From Acaryochloris sp. CRU_2_0 (GTDB taxonomy: Bacteria > Cyanobacteriota > Cyanobacteriia > Thermosynechococcales > Thermosynechococcaceae): a stretch of 32,247 nt of DNA. The translations under genes and the position numbers were made by a program. Location of the stretch: the NCBI GenBank assembly GCA_012034865.1, contig JAAUOM010000044.1, forward strand, positions 1-32,247, written 5' to 3'. The notes beneath the pieces are model-generated. The model made no database searches. It was not told where the DNA came from and saw nothing but the letters and a program-made list of their open reading frames with translations. Shown one piece after another: positions 17,993 to 27,013 of the stretch. The stretch's first letter is position 1, and each line of letters opens with the position of its first letter.

Positions 17993-18670
17993 ATGAAACT
18001 TCTACTGGTGGAAGACGATGAACGGATTGCCGAAGCCTTAGCAGAAGACCTTAGCGATCAGCATTATGCCGTTGATATTGCCCATGATGGTGAAATGGGT
18101 TGGGAATTATTAGCAGCGTTTACCTATGATTTGGTGTTATTAGATGTGATGCTGCCCAAGATGGATGGCATTACCTTGTGTCGGCAAATGAGATCCCAGG
18201 GAATGAATATCCCAGTATTGATGTTGACGGCTCGTGACACTATCTCAGATAAAGTCAGCGGCTTGGATGCCGGAGCCGATGATTATGTGGTCAAGCCTTG
18301 TGAACTAGACGAAATATCAGCTAGAATTCGAGCCCTGTTGCGACGGGGGCCGATGACCTCTCCCCCCATTCTAGAATGGGAGTCCCTTTGTCTGGATCCC
18401 AATACTTGCGAGGTTTTTTTCCAAGAGCAACTGATTGCTTTAACCCCGAAAGAGTACAGTTTGCTAGAGCTTTTTTTGAGAAATAAACGTAGAGTCTTCA
18501 GTCGGGCTCAAATTCTAGAGCATCTGTGGGCCTATGAGGTCTTGCCAGAAGAAGATACGGTCAAAGCCCATATCAAGGGGCTAAGACATAAGTTAAAAGC
18601 AGCCGGTGCCCCTAATGATTTAATTCAAACGGTCTATGGTTTTGGCTATCGTCTTAAACAGATTTCGTAA
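17993..18670 (+). CDS. OmpR/PhoB-family response regulator
   Basis: The 225-residue protein has a receiver domain (1-118) with acidic pocket VEDDE, phospho-acceptor Asp51 in LLDVMLPKMDG, the Thr in MLTARD and the Lys in VVKPCE. A winged-helix DNA-binding domain follows (about 128-223): LTPKEYSLLELFLRNKRRVF, then a C-terminal wing VYGFGYRLK. It activates or represses genes after phosphorylation by the adjacent kinase, which overlaps its 3' end. The ATG at 17993 follows GGAAGGAA. No specific regulon can be read from sequence. Confidence 0.93.
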   Translation: MKLLLVEDDERIAEALAEDLSDQHYAVDIAHDGEMGWELLAAFTYDLVLLDVMLPKMDGITLCRQMRSQGMNIPVLMLTARDTISDKVSGLDAGADDYVVKPCELDEISARIRALLRRGPMTSPPILEWESLCLDPNTCEVFFQEQLIALTPKEYSLLELFLRNKRRVFSRAQILEHLWAYEVLPEEDTVKAHIKGLRHKLKAAGAPNDLIQTVYGFGYRLKQIS

Positions 18671-20026
18671 CCCTTTGTTTCAGGGGTTGCGTTGGCGTTT
18701 ACTGCTGTCTTATTTGGTTGTGATGGCAGCGATCCTGGCGGCTTTTAGTGTACAGGTCTACGTTTTTGTCAGCCGCAGATTATATTCTCAAATTGATGCA
18801 GAGTTACAGACGTTAGCACAATCCGCTGCTTTATCGCTGTCGGAGATTAAACGGCAGGGTCGGCCCTATTTAGATCAGGTTGATAAGGTGCCTTGGCGAG
18901 ATATTTTTAATCGCGATCGCACAGCGTGGAATGGTTTACGGCAGATGGCAAACTGGTAGCGCGCAAAGGTGTGATTACCCTGCATCTACCGCCAAAGTTA
19001 AGGGAGCAGAATATTATTGTTCGGGTGACTAACGAGAAAAAAGTTTTTCAAGTTCGAGCGTATACCATCTCAGTCCATAGTGATTCGGATACCCTCAATC
19101 GCCCTATTTTGATTGGGTATATTCGCGCCAGCCAAACGATCGCCCCCGTAGAAAAAGCTCAACAGCGACTACTTTGGGGTTTAGGAGTGGGTGGCACTAT
19201 TGCCTTAGGTCTAGTGGGTATTGGTGGGCTGTGGTTAACGGAGCGCTCTCTGCGACCCGTAGAACAAAGTTTCTTGCGGCTGAAGCAATTTACAGCAGAT
19301 GCCTCCCATGAGTTGCGAACCCCCTTGACGGTGATCAAAACCTCCGTGGATGTGATGATGAATCACCCCGAAAGAGTTCACCCCAAGGATGCTAAAAAGT
19401 TAGCCGCTATTTCCAGTGCCACCGCTCAAATGAATCGTTTAGTCGAAGATTTGTTGTTTTTAGCACGAACGGACACCTCTGTACCCACAGCCAGACGAGA
19501 ATGGACAAGAGTAGCTTTAGACGAGGTACTTCAAGATCTGTTAGATTTTCTAGAACCCTCTGCCCAAGCCAAACAGATCCAATTGATTAGCCAAGGTCTA
19601 GTCCCCATGACGCTGGTGGGCGACGCCATGCAGCTAGCTCGGTTATTTTCTAATCTCTTACGCAATGCTGTGTTGTATACTCCTTCGGGTGGAACCGTGA
19701 CCCTGTCCGTTACTCGCAACAATCAAGTCACAATTATCAGTGTTGAAGATACTGGCGTTGGGATTCCCAGGGAAGAAATCCCCTTTATTTTTAACCGCTT
19801 CTATCGAGTCGATAAGTCTCGCACCCGCCGTCAAGGGGGACTGGGTCTAGGTTTAGCCATTGCCCAATCCATTGCTCAGCTTCACAAAGGTAAGATCACA
19901 ATTAAGAGCCAGGTTGGCGTCGGGAGTTGTTTTAGAGTTCATCTACCGACGGTGCAAATGGGGGCATTTCCCCCTTCTACATCCTCAATCAAACTGGCGG
20001 CCAAAAGTAGCCGTTATACTGTGTAA
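18636..20026 (+). pseudogene. Sensor histidine kinase, split by an apparent single-base deletion
   Basis: The kinase partners the upstream response regulator and overlaps its 3' end by 35 bp. The first part (18636-18959) encodes residues 1-107: a membrane helix near residues 21-44, then the start of the sensing loop (RRLYSQIDAELQTLAQ). The second part, read one base back, runs to 20026: WFTADGKLVARKGVITL, a second membrane helix (LLWGLGVGGTIALGLVGIGGL), HisKA with H-box FTADASHELRTPLTVIKTSV, N-box NLLRNAVLYTPSGG, and G-boxes VEDTGVGIP and GLGLGLAIAQ. The shift lies between 18911, after a TAA in the second frame, and the TAG ending frame one at 18957-18959. The HIP1 octamer 18913-18920 sits there. 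One base is missing, so the gene is broken unless this is a sequencing error. Confidence 0.8.
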
Positions 20027-20139
20027 CCCATTGCCGCATAAGTGCGACAACCCTTTAAAATTCTCAAAAAGATTTAGGGTTCAAAGTTTTTGCCTTTTTA
20101 CTTCCGCGTAGCGGTGCTAGTGTTCCTAAAGAATGACAT

Positions 20140-20958
20140 TCAGTCTTGTTGATGGGAAAACTGATAGGCTCCAATCCCGGATAAAACCAGAGCCATAACC
20201 ACGAGAATAGGTAAGGTATACCAAGGAAAACGGTGTAGGGGTAGATAGGCTGCTGCCCTTAATCCTACACTGGCATAGGTTAAAGGCAATCCATAGGTCA
20301 CAATCTTGAACAAGCCAGGTAAGGTATTAGGGTCAAAAAAGGTGCCCCCCAGAAAAGACATGGGCACGATCAAAAAATTGTTATAGAGTCCCACACTTTC
20401 AATGGATTGAACCTTCAGCCCAACGAGAACACCCAAACCAGCAAACACAGCACAGTTAAGCAGCAACACTAGAAAGAAGAGTGGATTGAGGAAACTGACA
20501 AGCTTACCCGTGCAGAAAATGGCAATCACAATAATTGAAGCAGAGGTCAGGAGTCCTCGAGCTACACCTGCCATCACTTTCCCAAGATATAAGGCCAAAG
20601 GATGAACGGGCAATAACAATAATTCTTCAAAGGTTTTGCTAAATAGGCGATCGCCGCAAATTGAGAAGGTGGTTCCAGCAAAGCAAATGGTCATGGAGGA
20701 TAGGGCAATCATTCCCGGTAACATAAATTCCAGATACGTTTCACCCACGGTAGGCTTGCCCAAAGAATTCCCCAACCCCAATCCAAAAGCTAGAATGTAA
20801 ATCAATGGAGAAACCATCCCCGAAGCAATGATCTGCTTCACCCGGACTCTTAGATCTAACCACTCTCCCCAAAAAATCGTCAAACTGTCTACCCATATTT
20901 CTTTGAGAGGATTATGAGTGGGGGTATCAGCAACCGGGATATTAAGTTTTAAGGTCAT
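20140..20958 (-). CDS. ABC-2 type transporter permease
   Basis: The 272-residue protein has about six hydrophobic helices and the ABC-2 permease pattern: an N-terminal cytoplasmic segment (LKEIWVDSLTIFWGEWLDLR), helix 1 (GMVSPLIYILAFGLGLG), FMLPGMIALSSMTICFAGTTF, the conserved PMSFLGGTFFDPNTLPGLFK block, and PLTYASVGLRAA in the last loop. This family exports lipids, polysaccharides or drugs, pairing with a separate ATPase. No ATPase gene is adjacent in the window, so its partner must be encoded elsewhere. The start ATG is at 20958. The best-known close relatives are NodJ-like exporters; the substrate cannot be assigned. Confidence 0.85.
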   Translation of the reverse strand: MTLKLNIPVADTPTHNPLKEIWVDSLTIFWGEWLDLRVRVKQIIASGMVSPLIYILAFGLGLGNSLGKPTVGETYLEFMLPGMIALSSMTICFAGTTFSICGDRLFSKTFEELLLLPVHPLALYLGKVMAGVARGLLTSASIIVIAIFCTGKLVSFLNPLFFLVLLLNCAVFAGLGVLVGLKVQSIESVGLYNNFLIVPMSFLGGTFFDPNTLPGLFKIVTYGLPLTYASVGLRAAAYLPLHRFPWYTLPILVVMALVLSGIGAYQFSHQQD

Positions 20959-21082
20959 GTTGAAATCATTATTTGTGGCTCATCAATAATTGTTACAGAT
21001 TTTGTGTTATCCAGCCTTGCCTGCAATTTTTGCCACAAGGGCGGCACCATAGTGAAGACATCCTAGCGGGACAGCTTGCCCG

Positions 21083-22831
21083 TTAGGGTTGAGTGAACCA
21101 GGCTGCGATCGCCTCTGCCATCGTCTCGGCTAATTTCTCTTGTGCTTTCGGGGCAGTAATCCATTCAAACTCCGTCGGATGAATCATAAACCCCAACTCC
21201 ATAAGAACAGAGGGGGCAACCGTTGGTCGGGTCAACGCTAAATTATTCCAGAAAATGCCGTAGTTAGGCCGCTTGAGGTGCGTGACCAGGTAATGGTGGA
21301 GAAAGACGGCCAAATCATGGCTTTGAGGATGATACCAGAACGCGCCAACCCCCGCTGTATTCAAGGCATCGCCACTATCGGGCAAGGCATTGTAGTGGAC
21401 ACTGATGGCAATAGTAGGCTCTGTTTTGTTGATGATATCTACCCGATCTTGGGGATAGAGATCTTCGTCCCCTGTGCGGGTCATGACGACGGTTGCGCCC
21501 CGTTTTTGCAAGGCTTCCTGGAGCAGTTTACTGACCGTCAGCGTCACATCCTTTTCTGGGACACCTGTCGGTCCGCGTGACCCCAAATCGTTTTTGCTGC
21601 CATGTCCTGGATCGAGTAAAACTTTGACCTTGGCCAATCCCTTATCGGCTGGTGGGTGCCGCAGAGACAGAATTAGGCTCGTCCCTTCGTAACGCAGCTT
21701 GTATCCCCACTGTTGTTTTGGTTTGAGATGGAACTGATACTGCACCTGCCCAGGAGTAGTTTGTTGCCAATCCATCCGGCGAATCACTGGATCATCATTC
21801 ATAGCGATGATATCGGTTTGGGCAGTGGTGTTATTCAGGGTTAAGGTAAAGGTGCGATCGCCCTGTGTCACACTCACGGGAACAGGCACTTGCAACGGCA
21901 AAACCACTTCCGTCCAACCCGGTACTTGGCGACTACGCAGGCTGCGAATCAAGGAATGGGGCAAGATCTCCTGGTTTAGGGGGCGGGTCTCTTCGGCCTT
22001 AATCCAGGCACCATAATCGAGGCGCAGCCATTCCCCCTGGCGTCCTGTTACACGAGCCTGAGTGCCTTTGGGTAAGGGCGTTAACCGAGAATAATCGGTA
22101 CTTGATCCCGTGCGGGCAACTCCTTCATTACTAGTGACTTCAACGGCAGAGACCATTTGCGGCGACAGAATTTCAATTGTTCCTAGTCCGGGCTGCTCTA
22201 GGGTTTGTCCATCTTTGCGCAGTTGAAACACGGGTTTACCCAGAACACCGGGTTGAGAGAAGGCGGTACAACCCTGATAAATCCCTGCTGCCCTTTGATC
22301 TGGATCCGGTTGGTTTTCCTGTGTTAGGGCGGCAGAATTGGCGGGCAAATTCACCGTTTGTACTTGAGATTGTAATGGGATGGTTTGCCGAGCAATCTGA
22401 ACCGAGACTTGGGCATTGGCGGTGGCGATGGCCCGAAAACACAGGGGTTCATTAGGGAATTGGGCCAGATTCGTTTTTGGCTCTAAGGAGTCTGGCACGA
22501 AGCCCAGGGTTGTGGGTGGGGCTGGGTCTGCGGTGCGGGTAATTTTCAGCGTCAGGGTCTGGTTGCCATACTGGAGACTAAACGTATTGTCACCAACGGC
22601 TAAGGGAAAACTTGGGGCAAAATTTCCCGTAGAACTGCGCTCAATAACTTTGCCATTCACCGTCACCGCTCCCTGGGGTGGGGCTGTACCAATTAAAAAA
22701 ATCTGGGATGCTGCGGTTTGATGGCCGTTGGCGGGGTAAACCACTTGTAAGGCTTCACCTGCCCAGGTGGGCTGAGGGCTGTCTAGAATCACGCTTCCTG
22801 CGAGTACCGCCAATCCCAAAAATCTCTTCAT
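21083..22831 (-). CDS. N-acetylmuramoyl-L-alanine amidase (Amidase_3) with accessory domains
   Basis: The enzyme cleaves the amide between muramic acid and L-alanine in peptidoglycan, in the periplasm. From ATG 22831 it has 582 residues; a TTG start at 22858 is less likely. Signal peptide: about residues 1-25 (MKRFLGLAVLAGSVIL, cleavage near TWAGEA). Accessory parts follow: an Ig-like segment around 30-100, a SH3-type region (VARTGSSTDYSRLTPLPKG, then WLRLDYGAWIKAEET), and a beta-rich stretch. The catalytic domain is residues 402-582. It keeps the zinc-binding His in LLDPGHGSK, Glu in GVPEKD and His in ISVHYN, plus the catalytic Glu in VLMELGFMIHP. It is not in an operon; the ABC-2 permease lies downstream on the same strand. 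Confidence 0.93.
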   Translation of the reverse strand: MKRFLGLAVLAGSVILDSPQPTWAGEALQVVYPANGHQTAASQIFLIGTAPPQGAVTVNGKVIERSSTGNFAPSFPLAVGDNTFSLQYGNQTLTLKITRTADPAPPTTLGFVPDSLEPKTNLAQFPNEPLCFRAIATANAQVSVQIARQTIPLQSQVQTVNLPANSAALTQENQPDPDQRAAGIYQGCTAFSQPGVLGKPVFQLRKDGQTLEQPGLGTIEILSPQMVSAVEVTSNEGVARTGSSTDYSRLTPLPKGTQARVTGRQGEWLRLDYGAWIKAEETRPLNQEILPHSLIRSLRSRQVPGWTEVVLPLQVPVPVSVTQGDRTFTLTLNNTTAQTDIIAMNDDPVIRRMDWQQTTPGQVQYQFHLKPKQQWGYKLRYEGTSLILSLRHPPADKGLAKVKVLLDPGHGSKNDLGSRGPTGVPEKDVTLTVSKLLQEALQKRGATVVMTRTGDEDLYPQDRVDIINKTEPTIAISVHYNALPDSGDALNTAGVGAFWYHPQSHDLAVFLHHYLVTHLKRPNYGIFWNNLALTRPTVAPSVLMELGFMIHPTEFEWITAPKAQEKLAETMAEAIAAWFTQP

Positions 22832-23188
22832 AGCCCCTCTTCTTCCTCTCCACTTCAATCAAGCGTAATCCAGTGAACCTGTCCACTTTTTGGGGTAAGG
22901 TCACTTTTAACCTATACAACCATTGTCTGATGCACAACCATTTAGTGCATTTCTATAGAGAATTGATATGAGATTAACCAATAACGGGAACACTGACAGG
23001 CTTGCCGAGGTGAACTATCCGATTGAAAATGGCACATTGACACAATAATTCTGTCTTTTAATTGCCAAGTGAATCAGATAGCCATATATGGGAAAATGTA
23101 TTATGACCACCAATAGTGATTGAATAAAAGTTTGACAGGATCTAGCTCATCATAAAAGTAGCTGTGAACTCACAGGGAGCGTTAATCA
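22832..23188. other. Intergenic region with dispersed-repeat relic
   Basis: The spacer of about 357 bp lies between the minus-strand amidase and the plus-strand peptidase, so it should contain both promoters. It holds a relic (22941-22975) of the repeat at 11496-11588. No gene was found. The sequence before 23189 is AT-rich. Confidence 0.5.
22941..22975. repeat. Second copy of the 11496-11588 repeat (right half)
   Basis: This stretch matches 11560-11594 at its first 11 positions (TTTAGTGCATT) and in 14 of the last 16, with eight diverged bases between. It ends in GAATTGATAT, the degenerate form of the 10-bp terminal repeat. The left half is not clearly recognisable, so the copy is truncated or diverged. 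Confidence 0.55.
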
Positions 23189-24085
23189 ATGAACTATCAA
23201 GGGAAAATCTATAGGAGAAAAACTCAACCCCAAGCAAAGTTGAATACTCAATCTCCCTGGAGCCGACGAACTAGTCAGTATGCTCTAGAACCAACCGCTT
23301 CAGACAAGGCAAAACAGAAGATAGCTGGGACTCCATCCGTTTCATTTCAGGAATCACAATTCTTCTGTAACTTTAGTCAAGTTCCCGTACAAGAGATAAC
23401 TGGACTTCAAACCCACACTATCCAAAAAATGGATGATTCTAACGCTCTAGGGGAAGAGACAATTTCAAGCGACATGCTAGAAAATTTAAGTCAAGAGGAT
23501 CAGTTTCAGTACAGCCTGCTCCTCTCACAAGATTGCGATCCAATCACAGCCTACGATATGGTTTTATCCAACCAAAACGAAACATCGACAATCACAGCGA
23601 CTAGTACAATAGCACCCAAAATCTACAAGTCACTCCCTTCACCCCCAGGAGGATTGGTCAAGCAAGAGGAAGCAGGTTGGTGTTATGCGGCAACAGCTAT
23701 GACGCTAGCCAGATACAAAGGAATTGAAGAAGCTAGTGATCCGATATGGAAGGTAGTTGCTGCTACGAAAGAGGATAATGAAGCAGAGCAGGAGATCAGG
23801 AAGAAGTACGGAGCTGATTTCGGACAAGAAGAGAAGGTACTCAAAACACTCAGTGTACCCTACACTCACTTATTGAACCTCAATCTCGGCACTATTCTAA
23901 GTCAGCTAGAGCAAGGGAATGCAGTCATTCTCGCTTGGGGTGGACATAGCAGAGTTGTGATAGGAGCAGATATGACCCGTGGTGGAGAGTACAACGTACT
24001 AAAAGCTTGGGATCCGAAAGATAAGGAAATCCAGGAGATCCAAGTTGGACTCCTGGACGACAGCGCATGTGAGATATATTACTAA
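23189..24085 (+). CDS. Papain-like cysteine peptidase with N-terminal FSQVPV motif; possible eCIS cargo
   Basis: The 298-residue protein has three zones. Residues 1-60 are basic and disordered, ending at a FSQVP motif (NFSQVPV, residues 61-67) like the xFSRIPV tag at the start of DUF4157-containing toxins and other cargo of extracellular contractile injection systems. Residues about 70-140 are a low-complexity, acidic linker. Residues about 145-298 form a papain-like (C39/C70-like) peptidase: Gln159, catalytic Cys165 in EEAGWCYAATAM, His253 in WGGHSRVVIG and Asp275 in KAWDP. No signal peptide. The 35-bp gap to the next gene, which has the same FSQVP motif, suggests one cargo operon. Arginine codons include AGG and AGA (for example in YRRK), less usual in the core genes. 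Injected-toxin function is inference; it could be a housekeeping peptidase. Confidence 0.75.
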   Translation: MNYQGKIYRRKTQPQAKLNTQSPWSRRTSQYALEPTASDKAKQKIAGTPSVSFQESQFFCNFSQVPVQEITGLQTHTIQKMDDSNALGEETISSDMLENLSQEDQFQYSLLLSQDCDPITAYDMVLSNQNETSTITATSTIAPKIYKSLPSPPGGLVKQEEAGWCYAATAMTLARYKGIEEASDPIWKVVAATKEDNEAEQEIRKKYGADFGQEEKVLKTLSVPYTHLLNLNLGTILSQLEQGNAVILAWGGHSRVVIGADMTRGGEYNVLKAWDPKDKEIQEIQVGLLDDSACEIYY

Positions 24086-24120
24086 TTCAATTTCATTGCA
24101 AATAATAGGAACTTTAATCC

Positions 24121-25152
24121 ATGTCCTATACTGCTACAAGCCGACACAAGCAATTAACAATCAGGAACATAAGCTTGGATAGAGGACTGTTTAAGCATGT
24201 GGCGATCTGCAAAGTTCCCCTGTTAGCAAGAGAACAGGAAGTAAAAGATACTCCAGAAGTAGTACAAGGATTTCGCTTTCCCCAACATTTTAGCCAAGTC
24301 CCTATTTTGGAGAAGCATAGAGATCCTAGGGGAAAGAACCTTCAGTTGCAGAACGAGGGGTTAGACAGCGTAGGTAAACAGGGGCAAGTCCTTCAACGAG
24401 CTGAAGCACCTCGAAAGCCAGTCGTAAAAAGGCAGGATTTGGAGGAATGGGTAAGCCAAAATTTGAACTATACATGCCTGCATACAGGACAGGTGGCTGA
24501 AGAGAAGGCAAGATTAGTGCAACTGTTCAGCAACAAGATAGCTGGGAAAGTCAGCAACGAGGAAGACGCGATACAGTCTTTAAACAAGATATTGACAGAG
24601 CGCTTAGGAGGGGAGACCAAAAACACCGAGAAGGTAAGCGATCTCCAGAAAGAAAAAACTTCACCTGCCTCAGAACAGACTCCACAGGTATGGAGCGCAA
24701 TGGGAGGGCCGTTTACACAAACAAGCGGTTTGACCTCTGGCAAGAAACGTGATGCAGAAAATGATCTCCCGCTCTTATGCGATGCCGTCGCTAATGGGAG
24801 GGGAAATATATACAGTACTAATATTCAAACAGTAGTTGGCGGAAATAAATTCGACAAAGAAAAATATGGCTTGAATAATAAGGACTCGCGGATTGATGTG
24901 CAGAACCCTCCGGGGAATGGAGTTTATAGTATTCATTACCAGTTAGAGGGAGCATCAATCTGTGGGGTTCTGTTCACAGATGAGGACTCAGTAAAGGACA
25001 TCATGCAAGAATTGGAGAAGGCGATGAAGACTGGCCCCTGCCGTGTCTCACCGACGGCAGCAGCAATACTCCAAGGTAAAGGGCGCCAAGTCGAAGCTAA
25101 ATTGGATAAGCAGGACCCCAAAAAGGATCAGACCAAGAAGAAAAAGTCATAA
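24121..25152 (+). CDS. Hypothetical protein with N-terminal FSQVPI motif, companion of the peptidase
   Basis: I do not recognise the family. The 343-residue protein has no signal peptide or membrane helix. The N-terminal region (1-55) is basic. HFSQVPI lies at residues 56-62, almost exactly where the upstream peptidase has NFSQVPV. A charged, mostly helical middle follows (about 100-190). A globular C-terminal part contains Cys residues in LPLLCDAVANG, ASICGVLFTDEDS and TGPCRVS, and a KKKKS tail. Because it shares the motif with its neighbour, it may be a second cargo protein rather than an immunity factor. Arginine uses AGA/AGG in about half its codons by eye. The gene starts 35 bp after the peptidase stop and converges with the sod gene. 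Confidence 0.7.
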   Translation: MSYTATSRHKQLTIRNISLDRGLFKHVAICKVPLLAREQEVKDTPEVVQGFRFPQHFSQVPILEKHRDPRGKNLQLQNEGLDSVGKQGQVLQRAEAPRKPVVKRQDLEEWVSQNLNYTCLHTGQVAEEKARLVQLFSNKIAGKVSNEEDAIQSLNKILTERLGGETKNTEKVSDLQKEKTSPASEQTPQVWSAMGGPFTQTSGLTSGKKRDAENDLPLLCDAVANGRGNIYSTNIQTVVGGNKFDKEKYGLNNKDSRIDVQNPPGNGVYSIHYQLEGASICGVLFTDEDSVKDIMQELEKAMKTGPCRVSPTAAAILQGKGRQVEAKLDKQDPKKDQTKKKKS

Positions 25153-25188
25153 AATGGTCTAGCTCTTGGGGGGCATAACCCTCCCACA

Positions 25189-25974
25189 CTAAGGGGATTG
25201 AGCCTCTTTATAACGGGCATTCACTTTGTCCCAATTGACGACATTCCACCAAGCATCCAGATAATCGGCTCGGCGATTTTGGTATTTCAGGTAATAGGCA
25301 TGTTCCCAAACATCATTCCCTAGAAGTGGTGTCTTCCCCTCGAATAAGGGGCTATCTTGATTGGGGGTACTGGTGACCTCTAATTTGCCAGCTTTTGTTA
25401 GCACTAGCCAGACCCAGCCGCTCCCAAACTGGTTCACGCCTGCCTTCTTGAAAGCAGCTTTGAATTTTTCAAAACTGCCAAAGGTCTGATTAATGGCTGT
25501 AGCAACTTCTCCCTTGGGTACTCCCCCAGCTTTAGGAGCCATACTCTCCCAGAAGAGGGTGTGATTGGCATGTCCGCCGCCATTGTTACGCACAGTTGTG
25601 CGGATATCTGCTGGGATTTTGTTAAGGTTAGTTAACAATTCCTCTACGGGCTTACCTTCCCAGGAGGGATATTTGGCGATCGCAGCATTTAATTTACTGA
25701 CATAGGCTCCATGATGTTTATCATGGTGAATCGTCATGGTTTGGGTATCGATGTAGGGAGTCAGAGCATCATAGGCATAGGGTAAGGGGGGAACTGTAAA
25801 AGTTTTTTGAGGACTAGCCTGAGCAATGACCGACATAGACCCTAGTTGGTCAGCCATCGCTGTCCTATCCACGGGAGATTGAGACCAACCTGCCAGCGGC
25901 TGGATCACGTTCCAGGTGACCACACTGACACACATTAAGACCATTAGGAGAATACTCGACCATCGAGAACGCAT
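25189..25974 (-). CDS. sodA: Secreted or membrane-anchored Mn-type superoxide dismutase
   Basis: The enzyme dismutates superoxide. From ATG 25974, with AAGGGA 8 nt upstream, it has 261 residues; a GTG start at 25995 is less likely. An N-terminal hydrophobic segment ([19 protein letters not shown]) shows export or membrane anchoring, with an extended linker before the domain at about 57. The fold begins [20 protein letters not shown]. Metal ligands are His in [13 protein letters not shown], His in [14 protein letters not shown], and Asp and His in [17 protein letters not shown]. Gly in GGGHANHT and Gln in [11 protein letters not shown] are the pattern of manganese rather than iron enzymes. It acts outside the plasma membrane or in the lumen. 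It converges with the unknown protein gene. Confidence 0.93.
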   Translation of the reverse strand: MRSRWSSILLMVLMCVSVVTWNVIQPLAGWSQSPVDRTAMADQLGSMSVIAQASPQKTFTVPPLPYAYDALTPYIDTQTMTIHHDKHHGAYVSKLNAAIAKYPSWEGKPVEELLTNLNKIPADIRTTVRNNGGGHANHTLFWESMAPKAGGVPKGEVATAINQTFGSFEKFKAAFKKAGVNQFGSGWVWLVLTKAGKLEVTSTPNQDSPLFEGKTPLLGNDVWEHAYYLKYQNRRADYLDAWWNVVNWDKVNARYKEAQSP

Positions 25975-26138
25975 AAAATTTATCCCTTGAGACACCGTCC
26001 ATCTTGCATTAAATCAGATGAAGGAGACTTAGGACTACTCTATTGGCTGAAAATCTTAAGGATTAGGGCAACTTTTGTTTTTTTGCCGATAATGAAAAGT
26101 CTCAGCTTGACTGCAAGGCATGGGATCACGACCCCAGG

Positions 26139-27008
26139 CTATCCTTTAACTGCTCCAGCAGTGAGTCCTTGAATAATTTTGCGTTGGAAGAATAACACCA
26201 ATAGCACTAAGGGAAGTGTCCCTAACACTGTGGCGGCAGCAATCGGACCGTAGGGAATTTCAAACACCGTCGATCCGCCAATTTGGGCGGCGGCAACTGG
26301 AATCGTTTTCATGCTCTCTCGTGTGATAAATGTGAGGGCGAAAATGAACTCATTCCACGCAAAGATAAAGGCCAAGATCCCCGTTGTTACCAAAGCCGGT
26401 ATCGTCGTGGGCAGGACAATCTGCCAGACTAGTTGTAGGGTATTGTAACCATCTATTTTGGCAGCATCTTCTAGGTCTTTGGGCAATTGCTGAAAAAAGC
26501 TCCGCATGACCAAAATCGTCAAGGGTAAGTTAATGGCGGTATAGGGAATAATCAGCGCTAAATAGTTGTTGGCTAAGTGCAACGCTTGCACTATTTCCAA
26601 AAGACCGAGAAACAGCAAAATATAGGGAAATAGGGTCACTATTAACACCACAGCTAAGATAATCTGCTCCCCAGGTAGATGAAGGCGTGCTAGGGCATAG
26701 GCTGCAGGTGAACCGATCCCTAAACATAATAAGGTGGAGACAATCGCCACTAAACTGCTGTTAAACAAATAATTGACAAACGGACGGCGATGGAGGATCT
26801 CCGTATAGTGTTCAAGGGTATAGCGACTGGGGAAATAAATGTTAGGGAGTTGGGAAATATCCTCATTGACCTTCAAAGAGGTCAAGATTTGCCAGAGGAC
26901 GGGAGCCAAACTGAACACAATCACCAGCAGTACCGCCAGACCCAAGAGGATCCCTTGGCGGGAACTCGAAGCAGGTTTAACTGGGCGAGTAGGGAGATCT
27001 GGGGTCAT
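26139..27008 (-). CDS. Sugar ABC transporter permease, MalG family
   Basis: The 289-residue protein has six predicted helices, starting with a hydrophobic segment after a Pro/Ser-rich N-terminus (ILLGLAVLLVIVFSLAPVLW). The EAA loop that contacts the ATPase reads EDAAKIDGYNTLQLVWQIVLP (residues about 187-207), the typical E-AA-xxx-G-xxx-IxLP. The last helices (IPYGPIAAATVLGTLPLVLLV) match MalG/MsmG-type carbohydrate permeases. It starts 6 bp downstream of the MalF-like gene's stop, with CAGGAG inside that gene's end as ribosome site, so both are co-translated. The substrate is unknown; cyanobacterial relatives carry trehalose-, sucrose- or glucosylglycerol-type osmolytes. No ATPase gene is in view. 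Confidence 0.92.
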   Translation of the reverse strand: MTPDLPTRPVKPASSSRQGILLGLAVLLVIVFSLAPVLWQILTSLKVNEDISQLPNIYFPSRYTLEHYTEILHRRPFVNYLFNSSLVAIVSTLLCLGIGSPAAYALARLHLPGEQIILAVVLIVTLFPYILLFLGLLEIVQALHLANNYLALIIPYTAINLPLTILVMRSFFQQLPKDLEDAAKIDGYNTLQLVWQIVLPTTIPALVTTGILAFIFAWNEFIFALTFITRESMKTIPVAAAQIGGSTVFEIPYGPIAAATVLGTLPLVLLVLFFQRKIIQGLTAGAVKG

Positions 27009-27013
27009 GGGAA

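Noticed and set aside
18880..18960. Programmed -1 ribosomal frameshift in the kinase
   Set aside because: No X XXY YYZ slippery heptamer or downstream stem is visible; an indel is simpler.
21040..21082. Terminator after the amidase gene
   Set aside because: Only a 4-5 bp GC stem (CGGG/CCCG) with no T tract on the minus strand; too weak to list.
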